From contig NZ_SATR01000005.1 of the NCBI RefSeq assembly GCF_004551525.1, forward strand, positions 124,001 through 188,000: a stretch of DNA of 64,000 nucleotides, read 5' to 3'. Below the pieces are notes generated by a model. That model saw only the letters and a list, made by a program, of their open reading frames with translations, was not told the DNA's origin and made no database searches. Positions within the stretch are counted from its first letter, which is position 1. Each line of letters opens with the position of its first letter. This DNA comes from Vibrio ouci. Lineage in GTDB: Bacteria > Pseudomonadota > Gammaproteobacteria > Enterobacterales > Vibrionaceae. Both the position numbers and the translations under genes were made by a program. Below, one piece after another: positions 1 to 8,872 of the stretch.

Positions 1-206
1 GTGAGCCTGATGAATACGAAGTAAAAGAGTACACTTCTATGGCTAACCCAGCTGCAGTTTACTGCGTTCAACAGGGCGGCGAGCTTGAAACAGTCAATGA
101 AAATGAGATGCGTGTGACTTACTGCGTTCTATCTGATGATGAACGCGTTGAGCAGTGGGAATACTACCGAAACAGCCAAAAGAATGAACAACAGTCGCAA
201 GGTTAA
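1..206 (+). CDS. DUF333 family protein, C-terminal fragment
   Basis: The window opens inside a gene; its last 67 codons are readable in the frame closing at TAA 204-206. The fragment contains the ANPAAVYCVQQGG pattern and a second conserved TYC about 20 residues later, the two cysteine-containing signatures of the DUF333 family (small secreted or lipid-anchored proteins, often labelled putative haemolysins without proof). It ends with WEYYR and a polar Gln/Asn-rich tail. The start and any signal peptide lie outside the window. The function is unknown; a hairpin terminator follows within 40 bp. Confidence 0.75.
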   Translation, partial: EPDEYEVKEYTSMANPAAVYCVQQGGELETVNENEMRVTYCVLSDDERVEQWEYYRNSQKNEQQSQG

Positions 207-242
207 TCACCTATCGTGACATCATTTAGGCAGTAATAGGTA

Positions 243-270
243 CAAAGAGGCGTTTGCCTCTTTTTTTTGG
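243..270 (+). terminator. Rho-independent terminator after the DUF333 gene
   Basis: A short stem of AAAGAGGC and GCCTCTTT closed by a TTT-containing loop is followed by a run of eight T. It lies about 37 bp past the stop codon of the plus-strand gene. Confidence 0.85.
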
Positions 271-336
271 CTTTGCAATCGAACGGTGTACAGCTCTGAC
301 ATTCTTCTGACATGAGCTTTCGTGACAAAACTACAA

Positions 337-352
337 TGTGACGTGAATCACA
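337..352. promoter_or_regulatory. CRP-like box (TGTGA-N6-TCACA)
   Basis: The sequence TGTGA-CGTGAA-TCACA matches both consensus half-sites of the cAMP-CRP operator exactly with the standard 6-bp spacer. Its 3' edge is 28 bp upstream of the ATG at 381, so the promoter it would act on must overlap it or lie upstream. Binding is inferred from the motif only. Confidence 0.6.
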
Positions 353-380
353 GTTCAAACCAGTCAAGAATACTACTGCT

Positions 381-1079
381 ATGAAATACGATACCCCATT
401 AGAATCTGAGCAAGAACATCTCGATGACTCAGTAATTTCCAATCATGCCAAACGCACTTTTCAAAAAGTTGCCCTGAACGCTTTAGTCGTCGCCGCATTA
501 GGTATATTTGTTAACCTATGCCTACGCATTGACTTCAGTCAGTTCCACCATGGTCTAGGTGAGGCTTCTTTTACTGAATCTGCGCAACTGCTTATGCTCG
601 CAGTTACCAGCTTGAGCTTTTTCCACTTAGTGAAAGTAAAAAGCTCGGTCCATTATGCTGCAGTGCTAATGGGCGGTTTTTTCGCCGTACTATTTATTCG
701 AGAAATGGACGTATGGTTTGATATGTTGGCACATGGCTCTTGGGTTTACCCTGCTTTGGCCATCGCTCTGTTCAGTTGCTACCTGGCCTATACCGGGGGT
801 AAACAAACCGTCAACCAAATGGCCGCACTGCTGAATACTCGCTATATGCCTGTACTCATTACCAGCGTTGTTGTTCTGCTTGTCTTTACCCGCTTGTACG
901 GCATGGGCTCATTCTGGCAGTCAGTTATGGGTGACAGCTACCTAAGAGAAATCAAAAATGTCTCTGAGGAAGCGACTGAGTTAATGGCTTATAGCCTTAT
1001 TGCATTCGCCGCTATCAAAACTAACTTACTGATCACTCGTGCTGACGTTCTGGGTCAAGATGACGATTCAACCAAGTAA
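381..1079 (+). CDS. Polytopic inner-membrane protein of unknown function
   Basis: This 232-residue protein has a short hydrophilic N-terminus of about 25 residues and then roughly six hydrophobic segments (near residues 33-49, 66-80, 90-106, 122-139, 157-171 and 203-214). No motif tied to a known transporter or enzyme family was recognised. Acidic and aromatic residues inside the helices (REMDVWFDML around 106-116) could serve a binding role, but this is speculation. A perfect CRP-like palindrome lies just upstream. Its last 47 bp overlap the end of the convergent YdcF-like gene, so the two transcripts are antisense at their 3' ends. Confidence 0.7.
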   Translation: MKYDTPLESEQEHLDDSVISNHAKRTFQKVALNALVVAALGIFVNLCLRIDFSQFHHGLGEASFTESAQLLMLAVTSLSFFHLVKVKSSVHYAAVLMGGFFAVLFIREMDVWFDMLAHGSWVYPALAIALFSCYLAYTGGKQTVNQMAALLNTRYMPVLITSVVVLLVFTRLYGMGSFWQSVMGDSYLREIKNVSEEATELMAYSLIAFAAIKTNLLITRADVLGQDDDSTK

Positions 1080-1866
1080 GCTGGGTATTGAGTATATCTA
1101 ATTGCTCAATCAATGCTTGGCAGCACACATAAGGGGTAGTCTTCTCGACTGCCCTTTCTATTTTCTCCACCGCTTTCATACTATCACCATCGAGGTGCAT
1201 CGCTTTCAAGCCCTCAAGTGCATCTAGCGCAAATCGCCATGGTAACGCTCTAACCTCAGCTAACTCGCGCTGAAATGCCCTATTCTTAACCCCTTCTAAG
1301 TACACGCGATAAGTGGTTAGCTCGTCAGCCAATAAGAAAGCGCGACCAGCCTCACCGAGATGAGGGTACTCAACAGCACAATGCTGGCTAATATCCAACG
1401 GTATTGAAAGTGACAAGCCACTTTGCGCACAACGCTGATGCAGCACTCTTAGCAGCCCTTGCTCATCCATTAGTGACTGAATTTCAAAAATTCGTTTTAG
1501 ATGGTAGTCGTTGGAGACAAAGGTGACATCAATCCTTTGACCAATACTGCATAACTGGCTTTCCACTAATTTGTCCGCTGCATTTTGGATATTTTCGATG
1601 GTATTGGTCGACTGACTTTCAATGAGGATATGAGGAGGCAAGGTTTTGTTGGCAGGACGCAAGCGCAAAAACTGCTGATACATGGCTTCAGCTTCAGATG
1701 TCGTCTGACCGTCAGTTACACCACCGCAAAAAACAAACGCGGTTTCTTGAACGTTAACTTGTTCAAGCAGTTTAAAAAGTCCTTCCACTCGGCTAACACC
1801 TTCCGGCGTTAATCGGTTGTTTCGCAGCCTCTTGCCTAGGATAAGTACCACATTCGAAATGTTCAT
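1033..1866 (-). CDS. YdcF/SanA-like DUF218 protein
   Basis: The 277-residue product begins with a hydrophobic strand and LILGKRLRNNRLTPEG, matching the nucleotide-like binding opening of the DUF218 (ElyC/SanA/YdcF) family, followed by FCGG, a TNTIENI segment (the TxTxEN signature) near residue 107, and VSNDYHLKR around 137. These signatures place it in DUF218. The C-terminal ~90 residues go beyond the core domain and I could not assign them. There is no signal peptide or membrane anchor, so it is probably cytoplasmic, like E. coli YdcF. Its 3' end overlaps the convergent membrane-protein gene by 47 bp. Confidence 0.75.
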   Translation of the reverse strand: MNISNVVLILGKRLRNNRLTPEGVSRVEGLFKLLEQVNVQETAFVFCGGVTDGQTTSEAEAMYQQFLRLRPANKTLPPHILIESQSTNTIENIQNAADKLVESQLCSIGQRIDVTFVSNDYHLKRIFEIQSLMDEQGLLRVLHQRCAQSGLSLSIPLDISQHCAVEYPHLGEAGRAFLLADELTTYRVYLEGVKNRAFQRELAEVRALPWRFALDALEGLKAMHLDGDSMKAVEKIERAVEKTTPYVCCQALIEQLDILNTQLTWLNRHLDPERQHE

Positions 1867-2053
1867 TATTTACTCATGTCTCAATTATTCCTACTGAATT
1901 ACTCAGGTACTGTACATACATCGTCTTTGCCGCTAGCTTAGCAAAGGTTAAAGTTTTGTTATTTTGGTGTTGATAAGTCGAAATCTCGGTCAGATGCCAT
2001 ACTAGTAATTACAAGAGCCTGCCTGACGGGCCAATTCACAGGAAGTAAAGTTT

Positions 2054-3424
2054 ATGCTGTCAATATTTGATATTTTTAAAATCGGCGTGGGGCCTTCCAG
2101 TTCTCACACCAATGGTCCGATGATCGCAGGGTATCATTTTACCCGCCTGCTGGCTGCATCGATCACTAAGGTACACCGTATTCAAGTCGACCTGTACGGT
2201 TCACTTTCTTTAACGGGCAAGGGCCACCATACCGACCGCGCAGTTATTCTCGGCCTTTTAGGCAATAAACCTGACACCATCAAAATGGCTAGCGCGAAAC
2301 AAGCGCTCACCAATACCATTGATGAAGGTTACCTTGCTCTTGCTGGCGCCCATACGATCAATTTCAGCTATGAGAGTGATATCTTGTTTCACTCCGACAA
2401 CCTTCCTTTACATGAAAACGGTATGACCATTACCGCCTACGACTCGCTAGGCGCGCAAATTGAGTTTGAAACCTACTATTCAATTGGTGGTGGATTCATT
2501 GCCACCGCAAAAGAGCTTGAAAACGGTGGCAATGAAAACTCGGTTGATATTCCCTTCCCATTTACGAGTGCCGACGAAATGCTCGCTATGGCGGAAAAAA
2601 ATGGACTTAGCCTAGGTGGAATGATCTTACAGAACGAGCAACAATTCTTTAGTGATGATGAAATCACCCAAAAAGCAGAGCAAATTTGGAAGGTCATGTC
2701 GCTATGTATGCAACGCGGCTTTGAAACCGAGGGGGTATTAGAAGGTGGACTTGAAGTCACAAGGCGCGCCCCTAACCTGCTAAAGAAACTAGAAGCCAAC
2801 GCAGCAATTGAGAATGACCCAATGGAAATCATGGATTGGATCAACTTGTTTGCCTTCGCTGTTAGTGAAGAAAATGCCGCGGGAGGACAAGTGGTTACCT
2901 CTCCAACTAATGGCGCTGCAGGTGTTATTCCGGCGGTACTAATGTATTACCATCGCTTTATTAGAGAGCTCGATACCAAGCAGTTAAAAGACTTTATTGC
3001 GGTCGCTGGCGCAATTGGCATCTTATACAAAACCAATGCCTCTATTTCTGGTGCTGAGGTTGGCTGCCAAGGTGAAGTCGGAGTTTCCTCATCGATGGCT
3101 GCCGCTGGCCTAACTGCACTGCGTGGTGGCAGCAACGAACAAATCTGCATTGCCGCTGAAATCGCTATGGAGCACTCACTAGGTATGACCTGTGACCCGA
3201 TTGGTGGTTTAGTTCAGGTACCGTGTATTGAACGTAATGCGATGGGAGCAATGAAAGCGATTAACGCCTCACGAATGGCGCTCAAACGTACGAGCAAATG
3301 TCTCATCTCTTTAGATAAAGTCATCGCGACCATGTATCAAACAGGTAAAGATATGAACCGCAAATATCGAGAAACTTCTCTCGGTGGCCTAGCCGTTATC
3401 CATATGTCTCCGCCTTGTGAGTGA
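2054..3424 (+). CDS. sdaA: L-serine ammonia-lyase (serine dehydratase), iron-sulfur type
   Basis: The 456-residue protein is a single-chain L-serine dehydratase that deaminates L-serine to pyruvate and ammonia using a [4Fe-4S] cluster. It starts MLSIFDIFKIGVGPSSSHT, the family's hallmark N-terminus; the SSSHTNGP loop is part of the beta domain. The C-terminal alpha domain holds the catalytic cysteine-rich region: GAEVGCQGEVG (near residue 340), then GMTCDPIGGLVQVPCIERN (near 380). Length and both domains match E. coli SdaA. An AGGAAG ribosome-binding site precedes the ATG. The final 29 bp overlap the convergent LysR gene. Other copies or a SdaB paralogue may exist elsewhere. Confidence 0.93.
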   Translation: MLSIFDIFKIGVGPSSSHTNGPMIAGYHFTRLLAASITKVHRIQVDLYGSLSLTGKGHHTDRAVILGLLGNKPDTIKMASAKQALTNTIDEGYLALAGAHTINFSYESDILFHSDNLPLHENGMTITAYDSLGAQIEFETYYSIGGGFIATAKELENGGNENSVDIPFPFTSADEMLAMAEKNGLSLGGMILQNEQQFFSDDEITQKAEQIWKVMSLCMQRGFETEGVLEGGLEVTRRAPNLLKKLEANAAIENDPMEIMDWINLFAFAVSEENAAGGQVVTSPTNGAAGVIPAVLMYYHRFIRELDTKQLKDFIAVAGAIGILYKTNASISGAEVGCQGEVGVSSSMAAAGLTALRGGSNEQICIAAEIAMEHSLGMTCDPIGGLVQVPCIERNAMGAMKAINASRMALKRTSKCLISLDKVIATMYQTGKDMNRKYRETSLGGLAVIHMSPPCE

Positions 3425-4307
3425 TCATCGCTTGCTCTAGCCAAGTGACGAATATTGCAACGCTCTCTTTTGTCGGGTTATGACAAATTAAATAGTGCCC
3501 ACCTGCAGTGGGCACTTGTTTTGAATAAACCTGTACCAATTGACCCCGATCCACTAATTCATCGACCAACACATCTTTTACCAGCAACACCCCGAGCCCA
3601 TTAAGTGCCGCTTCGATAGAGAGTGAAGAGTGATCAAACTGTAATGCTGGCTTGATCCATTCACCGTCATAATCCGAATGTGAGAACCAATGCTCCCAAC
3701 TCTCCGTGTACCCCGTGGTCATTATTTTTTCAGCCTGCGCTATTTGCTCGACAGACATAGGTAACGATGCGTTGACATAATCTGGGGCAGCAACCACTAC
3801 CCAAGATTCATTGGTTAGATAACGCTGCTGAGGGTCATGACAATTTCTAGTGCCGTTAATAATTTCGACATCAGCGAAACCACTGCCATTTGGGTAGGCA
3901 CTTGAGGTCGATGAAAACTTGAGCTCAATATCAGGATATTGACGTCGAAAATCGCTAAGTCTAGAAATCAACCATTTGATACAGAAGCTTTGCGCGACAG
4001 ATAAAATGACGGTGTGTCGCTGCTTGCGAGCAAATAGTTGTTCCGTTCCGACCGAGAGAGAGTGGAAGGTTTGTGTCAGCAGAGGAAGGTAGTACTTTGC
4101 GTCATGTGTCAGTGTCAGCTTCGCTCCTTTACGCTCAAACAAAGCGGCGCCCAGATACCCTTCTAACTGCTTTACTTGCTGGCTGACAGCGGCCCGCGTG
4201 ACATGCAGCTCTTCAGCCGCTTTGGTTAAGCTCTGCAGTCGAGCGGCAGATTCAAAGGCTTTTAGTGCATTTAAAGGCGGAAGAAATCGAGAGGTAGAAA
4301 GCGACAT
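3396..4307 (-). CDS. LysR-family regulator (GcvA-like subgroup)
   Basis: This 303-residue protein has an N-terminal winged helix-turn-helix (LNALKAFESAARLQSLTKAAEEL, then VTRAAVSQQVKQLE) and a C-terminal periplasmic-binding-like effector domain. The opening PPLNALKAFE and the HVTRAAVSQQVKQLE helix are typical of the GcvA-like subgroup. It sits 57 bp downstream of, and in the same direction as, the FAD oxidoreductase gene, so co-transcription with that gene is plausible and it may regulate amine metabolism. The effector is not known. Its stop region overlaps the end of sdaA on the other strand. Confidence 0.85.
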   Translation of the reverse strand: MSLSTSRFLPPLNALKAFESAARLQSLTKAAEELHVTRAAVSQQVKQLEGYLGAALFERKGAKLTLTHDAKYYLPLLTQTFHSLSVGTEQLFARKQRHTVILSVAQSFCIKWLISRLSDFRRQYPDIELKFSSTSSAYPNGSGFADVEIINGTRNCHDPQQRYLTNESWVVVAAPDYVNASLPMSVEQIAQAEKIMTTGYTESWEHWFSHSDYDGEWIKPALQFDHSSLSIEAALNGLGVLLVKDVLVDELVDRGQLVQVYSKQVPTAGGHYLICHNPTKESVAIFVTWLEQAMITHKAETYG

Positions 4308-4364
4308 GACGACGGATTTGGCATAGATAAAACGCTACTATGCCAAACCAGTGTGACAACAAGG

Positions 4365-5765
4365 TTACTCGACTTTATCTGCTTTACCCGCCGCTGCTCC
4401 CGCAAGCTTAGACAGCCACTTATCCCAAACAAAAGGCCGCTGTTCGTTATCTTCCGCTTCTTCTTTGCGTCGTACTGCGTTTCTTACCATCATAGCACCA
4501 AGCCATCTGATAGGTTCTGGTGGAAACTGACCTAGTGGGCCCTGCGCCAGTCCACATTGGCTCCATTGATTATCTTGATCCATAACTAGAGAAGAGAGAA
4601 TTTTTGCGCCAATACGTGTCTGAGCAACCCCATTGCCGGAATAACCAAAGCCGTAAACAATATTGGGCTGGTTATCTAAATGACCAAAGAATGGCAACCC
4701 CGTTACGCTGCGGTCAGATGCCCCCGTCCAGTTATAAGCGAACTCTGAATCACTCAAGCTTGGAAAAAGCTTATCGAAGGATGCTCTCAATAGCTGAGTA
4801 TAACCGGACTGACGGTTAAACATCACATCCACTTTGTTACCAAACGAAAAGTGATTACCGCCCTTACCTAGCATCAACCTTCCATCTGCGGTATCACGGT
4901 AATAGTGGACAAAAATACGAGAGTCCACGACCGTCGAGCCTTTTTGTAGATTCATCGCCGCTAGCTTTTCAGGCAATGGCTCAGTAATCACCATATCAGA
5001 CGAAACCACCACAATACTGTTAGTAAATTGCTTGAAATGGTCCAACATCCAAGCATTTAATCCCAATACCACCTTTTGCGCCGAGATCATTCCCTTGGGC
5101 GTTTTAATCACGGCTGGTCGACCATATTCAAGCGATTCCATTGGCGTGTTTTCAAACACTTGCACGCCAAGTTTTAGCGCAACTTGGCGCAGGCCTCTAA
5201 CGAGTAGTGCTGGCTGAACGCTCGCGGCCGCAGGTGAGTAATACCCTTCTTTATGTCGATAAGAGCCTGCTTTAGATTCAACGTCACCGCATTGAGCCCA
5301 GCTATTACAGCCTAACTCCTCCAGTTGCTTGACCACAGGTGCCATTTGCCCCACTTGTGCACTGTTGGTCGCCGTATAATACGTACCATGTCGAAACAGC
5401 TCAGCATCTATCTCCTGTTCGAGACAAAATTGCTCTATTTCATAGACGGCCTTTTCTGACTCTTCCACCAACCACTTTGCTTGATGCTCACCAAACAAAC
5501 GCTTCAAGGTTGGATACTTAGTCGACCAAGTCAACATACACCCACCATTCGCGCCAGATGCTCCGCTACCGCAGAGAGATTTTTCAATCACAACGACGTT
5601 AAGTTCAGGCTGCTGTTGCTTGAGTAAGATTGCTGTCCATAAACCTGTATAGCCACCACCAACAATGGCCACGTCCGCTTCAATATCTTGCTCAAGAGTA
5701 TAAGTAGTGAGAGATTGTTCGCGCTCTAGTGCTTGTTTAAACCAATAAGAAAGGTGTTGAGACAT
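4365..5765 (-). CDS. FAD-dependent amine/amino-acid oxidoreductase (DAO family)
   Basis: The 466-residue protein has the dinucleotide-binding motif VAIVGGGYTGLWTAILL (residues 32-48) and the second DAO-family signature SGASGANGGCMLTW, where the GANGGC-type segment contacts the flavin. The C-terminal FGYSGNGVAQTRIGAKIL closes the FAD domain. It belongs to the OrdL/PuuB-like group that oxidises secondary or primary amines, releasing an aldehyde and reduced FAD. Neighbour is the GcvA-like LysR gene. Length and family also fit the putative aminophosphonate oxidoreductases (Phn_aa_oxid, PbfC-like) seen with phosphonate loci, and a phosphonate locus lies 5 kb away, but the intervening genes are unrelated, so that substrate is only a possibility. 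Confidence 0.8.
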   Translation of the reverse strand: MSQHLSYWFKQALEREQSLTTYTLEQDIEADVAIVGGGYTGLWTAILLKQQQPELNVVVIEKSLCGSGASGANGGCMLTWSTKYPTLKRLFGEHQAKWLVEESEKAVYEIEQFCLEQEIDAELFRHGTYYTATNSAQVGQMAPVVKQLEELGCNSWAQCGDVESKAGSYRHKEGYYSPAAASVQPALLVRGLRQVALKLGVQVFENTPMESLEYGRPAVIKTPKGMISAQKVVLGLNAWMLDHFKQFTNSIVVVSSDMVITEPLPEKLAAMNLQKGSTVVDSRIFVHYYRDTADGRLMLGKGGNHFSFGNKVDVMFNRQSGYTQLLRASFDKLFPSLSDSEFAYNWTGASDRSVTGLPFFGHLDNQPNIVYGFGYSGNGVAQTRIGAKILSSLVMDQDNQWSQCGLAQGPLGQFPPEPIRWLGAMMVRNAVRRKEEAEDNEQRPFVWDKWLSKLAGAAAGKADKVE

Positions 5766-5863
5766 GGTGATTTCCTTAAATTGAATTTAAAGAAATGCTA
5801 CACGGGGAATGGCGACGCGCACAGCGAGGATAACTGTACAAAATCGTTAGAAATACTTACGAA

Positions 5864-5887
5864 AAAGCGCGGTGAGTTCCGCGCTTT
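5864..5887 (-). terminator. Rho-independent terminator of the carboxypeptidase gene
   Basis: A 9-bp perfect stem, AAAGCGCGG and CCGCGCTTT with a 6-nt loop, lies 18 bp past the stop codon. Read on the minus strand it is followed by T residues. Confidence 0.8.
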
Positions 5888-5905
5888 GTTTACTCTGAAA
5901 AGTGA

Positions 5906-7030
5906 CTAGACTTTATCAACCACAGCAAGTGTTGCTGCCAGCATATCATGACCAAACTTCACGCTACGCTCTGGCGACCAGCCATACAACGGGTCAGGGT
6001 AATCATTGTTGTCTTTAAACGGCATTTCAATCGTGTAAGAAAGGCACTTAAACTGCTCACCAACCCAGTTCGAACCAACCGTTAAGTTGGCTTTGCCTGG
6101 CTCATCCTTATCGTAACCATATTCATCTTGGAATTCGGGGGTCACCGTGTGCAGCGCTTGCTTAAACGCATTCTCCAAATTAGCTAAACGCTCATCATAT
6201 GACGGGATACCTTCAGAGCCTGCTGCAAAGTTGTATGGAATCGCTTCGTCACCATGAATGTCTAAGAACATATCAACGCCAGTTTCTAGCATACGCTCAC
6301 GGACTAAGAATACTTCTGGACTTCGCTCCATTGACGGCGTTTGCCATTCACGGTTCAAGTTCACACCAATCGCATTACAACGTAAGTGACCTCGAATACC
6401 ACCATCAGGGTTCATGTTTGGCACAACGTAAAGTACCGCATTTTCTAACAACGCACGTGCCGTAACATCATCTTCGTCCAGCAAACGCTGAATGAGACCT
6501 TCCATAAACCACTCGGCCATCGTCTCGCCTGGGTGCTGTCGAGCAATTAGCCAAATATGCTTTTTACCTTCTTCATACTCACCAAACGTCAGTAGGCTCA
6601 TATCATTACCATCTAACGTTTGACCTAATGTCTCGAGCTGGCAGTGATGTGCAGACTGCGCCATATGAAGAAGATCAAGATGGCGATCATAGGTATAAGG
6701 GGCAAAATAAGCAAAATAGATAGAGCTGCGCTCTGGGATCACGGTAAACGTCAGCGTATCACCATCAAACTCAGCGGGAATGCGGAACCACTCTTCTCGA
6801 TCATACGATGCAACAACATCATACCCTTTCCAGCCCTCAGGATAAGCAGAGCCTTTTAGATCCAACAAAGAGATAGTGTGAGATTGTTCCGCTTCTGTTT
6901 CTAAACGAAAGTGGAACCACTGATAAAACTCCGACTGATTGTCGTTTGGAATCTTTAATTCGATATGATCTTTATTCTCAATACTAACGACTTCAATACT
7001 ACCACTATCGAAATTACTAAAAATCTTCAT
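5906..7030 (-). CDS. M14 zinc carboxypeptidase, cytosolic-carboxypeptidase type
   Basis: I start it at the ATG at 7030 (374 residues), which follows an AAGGA box; the reading frame extends 16 codons further upstream without a better site. The zinc-binding HxxE is HPGE at residues 166-169 and the third ligand is the His in DIHGD (H259); the catalytic Glu is in YTIEMPF (E335). An N-terminal beta-sandwich-like region of about 120 residues precedes the catalytic domain, as in the CCP/AGBL subfamily. There is no signal peptide, so it should act in the cytoplasm on C-terminal residues of peptides. It is divergent from a peptide transporter gene, which suggests a joint role in peptide use. Confidence 0.87.
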   Translation of the reverse strand: MKIFSNFDSGSIEVVSIENKDHIELKIPNDNQSEFYQWFHFRLETEAEQSHTISLLDLKGSAYPEGWKGYDVVASYDREEWFRIPAEFDGDTLTFTVIPERSSIYFAYFAPYTYDRHLDLLHMAQSAHHCQLETLGQTLDGNDMSLLTFGEYEEGKKHIWLIARQHPGETMAEWFMEGLIQRLLDEDDVTARALLENAVLYVVPNMNPDGGIRGHLRCNAIGVNLNREWQTPSMERSPEVFLVRERMLETGVDMFLDIHGDEAIPYNFAAGSEGIPSYDERLANLENAFKQALHTVTPEFQDEYGYDKDEPGKANLTVGSNWVGEQFKCLSYTIEMPFKDNNDYPDPLYGWSPERSVKFGHDMLAATLAVVDKV

Positions 7031-7309
7031 TGCGTTACATTCCTTATACATTTGTACAGCATTGCGCGAGGCTAACACAAAGATAGACCTTAAAAAATCG
7101 ATTTACCGCTTAGATTTGTCAGCATTGTTTAGAAGATATATCCAGCGCAAACGTTTTAGATCAAGTTCATTATAAAAATTTATGCGATATTGAGAAAAAA
7201 TCGTGCATCAAAAACGATTTCTGCGATAATTGTTTCAATTTATAACACACCACAACTGATAGTATATGCAGATGTTAATTCTGTGTTATGCCAACAAAAT
7301 GAGACGATT

Positions 7310-8785
7310 ATGTGGAATAAACTCAACAAATCAATGATGTTTTGCCAAGCAATGTTTGGCTTATCATTCTACGGCGTGATGGTAATTTTGACCCGTTTCT
7401 TCTTAGAAGATCTAGGGTATAGCGAAGCGGATACCATGATGGTTGTCGGTGCTTTCTCTTCTATCGGGCCACTATTTGCGATTGCCGGCGGGTTTATAGC
7501 AGATAAATTCCTTGGTGCATACCGTTCTTTAACGATCGCCTATGGTACATTCGCGACAGGTTACACACTACTGGTCCTTGGCGCTTCAGCGACTAACGTA
7601 CCTATGGCTTTGGTTGGTATTGCACTGGCTAGCTACGCTCGCGGTTTGATGTCTCCTTCTTACCCAAGTCTTTACAAACGCACTTTTGCAACAGAAGAAG
7701 ATTTCGAGAATGGCTACCCTGTAAACTACTCAGTGAACAATGTCGGTGCGCTATTAGGTCAATACCTATTCCCTATGTTCGTTCTTGTTATTGGCTTCCA
7801 CGGTAGCTTCATGCTATCTGCGGTAATGGCAGCATTTGCCTTCGCTGTCCTTGTGGTCTTCAACAAGCAATTGGTCAATGTTGGTGCTGACATCGACCAA
7901 CAGCCAGTCAGCGCAAAAAACTGGGTTGCTTTCCTCGGTCTTTCTGCAGCGATGGTTGGCTTGGTATTTTTCATGTTCTCTAACATGGATATCGGTCAAA
8001 ACATCGTTTATGCGATTGGTGCGGCAGCGATCTTGTACTTCATTTCATTGATGTTCAAATCTGGTAAATCTGACGCACTTAAAATGGGTACTATCCTGAT
8101 TATGACAGTGCTGACTACCTGTTTCTTCGTTTACTACGGTCAGATGATGACTTCGATGACTATGGTTACGATCAACACAATGCGTGGTGACCTATTTAAC
8201 CTTATCCCTATCGCGCCAGAAGCATCAATGGCGATGAACCCGCTATGGTGTATTGTTGCTGGTCCAGTGATTGCTTACACATTCTCTTCTTTAGAGAAAA
8301 AAGGCATCAACTTCTCAACAGCAACAAAGATCGGTTTTGCCTTCATTTTCACAGCGATTGCCTTTGGCATTCTAACTATGGCGGTAGTGAACGTTGGTGA
8401 AGACGTGATTATTCGTCCAGAAATTTTCCTAGCAATTCACTTCTTCCAAGCATTTGCCGAAGTAATTGTAGGTAGCTTAGTTGTGGCGTTCATTCTGTCG
8501 GTAACACCAAAGCATATTGAAGGCTTTTCAGTATCACTATTCTCTGTTGCGATGGCATTAAGTGGTATCGTTGGTGCTGTATTCTCTACTTCTATCGCTT
8601 TAGAAAAAGGCCAAGAGATCACTCAAGAAGTGGTACAAACGGTATATGGTGACTACTTCCAGCTACTAACTATCCTTGCTGTCGTTATGGTCGCAATTGC
8701 ACTGGTTTCTTCAGTTATCATCCGCAAGATGCTTGAAACTGCACGTGCAGAGCAACAACCTGAGCTTGTTAAAGCAGAAAGCTAA
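7310..8785 (+). CDS. Peptide MFS transporter (POT/PTR-like)
   Basis: This 491-residue protein has about 12-14 hydrophobic segments and begins with a short cytoplasmic N-terminus (MWNKLNKSMMF). Features of the proton-coupled oligopeptide transporter group are FFLEDLGYSEADT in the first loop, GGFIADKFLGAYRS between helices 2 and 3, and the FSVSLFSVAMALSG region near the C-terminus. The frame is open 40 codons further upstream, but MWNK is the natural membrane-protein start. It is divergent from the M14 carboxypeptidase and followed by a strong terminator, so it is monocistronic. The assignment to the POT family is by overall pattern, and substrate specificity is not visible. Confidence 0.75.
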   Translation: MWNKLNKSMMFCQAMFGLSFYGVMVILTRFFLEDLGYSEADTMMVVGAFSSIGPLFAIAGGFIADKFLGAYRSLTIAYGTFATGYTLLVLGASATNVPMALVGIALASYARGLMSPSYPSLYKRTFATEEDFENGYPVNYSVNNVGALLGQYLFPMFVLVIGFHGSFMLSAVMAAFAFAVLVVFNKQLVNVGADIDQQPVSAKNWVAFLGLSAAMVGLVFFMFSNMDIGQNIVYAIGAAAILYFISLMFKSGKSDALKMGTILIMTVLTTCFFVYYGQMMTSMTMVTINTMRGDLFNLIPIAPEASMAMNPLWCIVAGPVIAYTFSSLEKKGINFSTATKIGFAFIFTAIAFGILTMAVVNVGEDVIIRPEIFLAIHFFQAFAEVIVGSLVVAFILSVTPKHIEGFSVSLFSVAMALSGIVGAVFSTSIALEKGQEITQEVVQTVYGDYFQLLTILAVVMVAIALVSSVIIRKMLETARAEQQPELVKAES

Positions 8786-8806
8786 ACTCGCCTACTAGCG
8801 GAAAAT

Positions 8807-8835
8807 AAAAAACCCAAGCACATGCTTGGGTTTTT
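8807..8835 (+). terminator. Rho-independent terminator of the peptide transporter gene
   Basis: An 11-bp stem, AAACCCAAGCA and TGCTTGGGTTT with a 2-nt spacer, is followed by TTTTT. It may also serve the convergent DUF3316-like gene because A residues flank its other side. Confidence 0.9.
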
Positions 8836-8872
8836 CATATTAATTGCTAGCAAAAACAGTTGTTCGATATAA

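Noticed and set aside
2476..2844. 122-codon open frame opposite sdaA
   Set aside because: It is explained by codon use of sdaA on the other strand and has Ser/Pro-rich composition typical of antisense frames.
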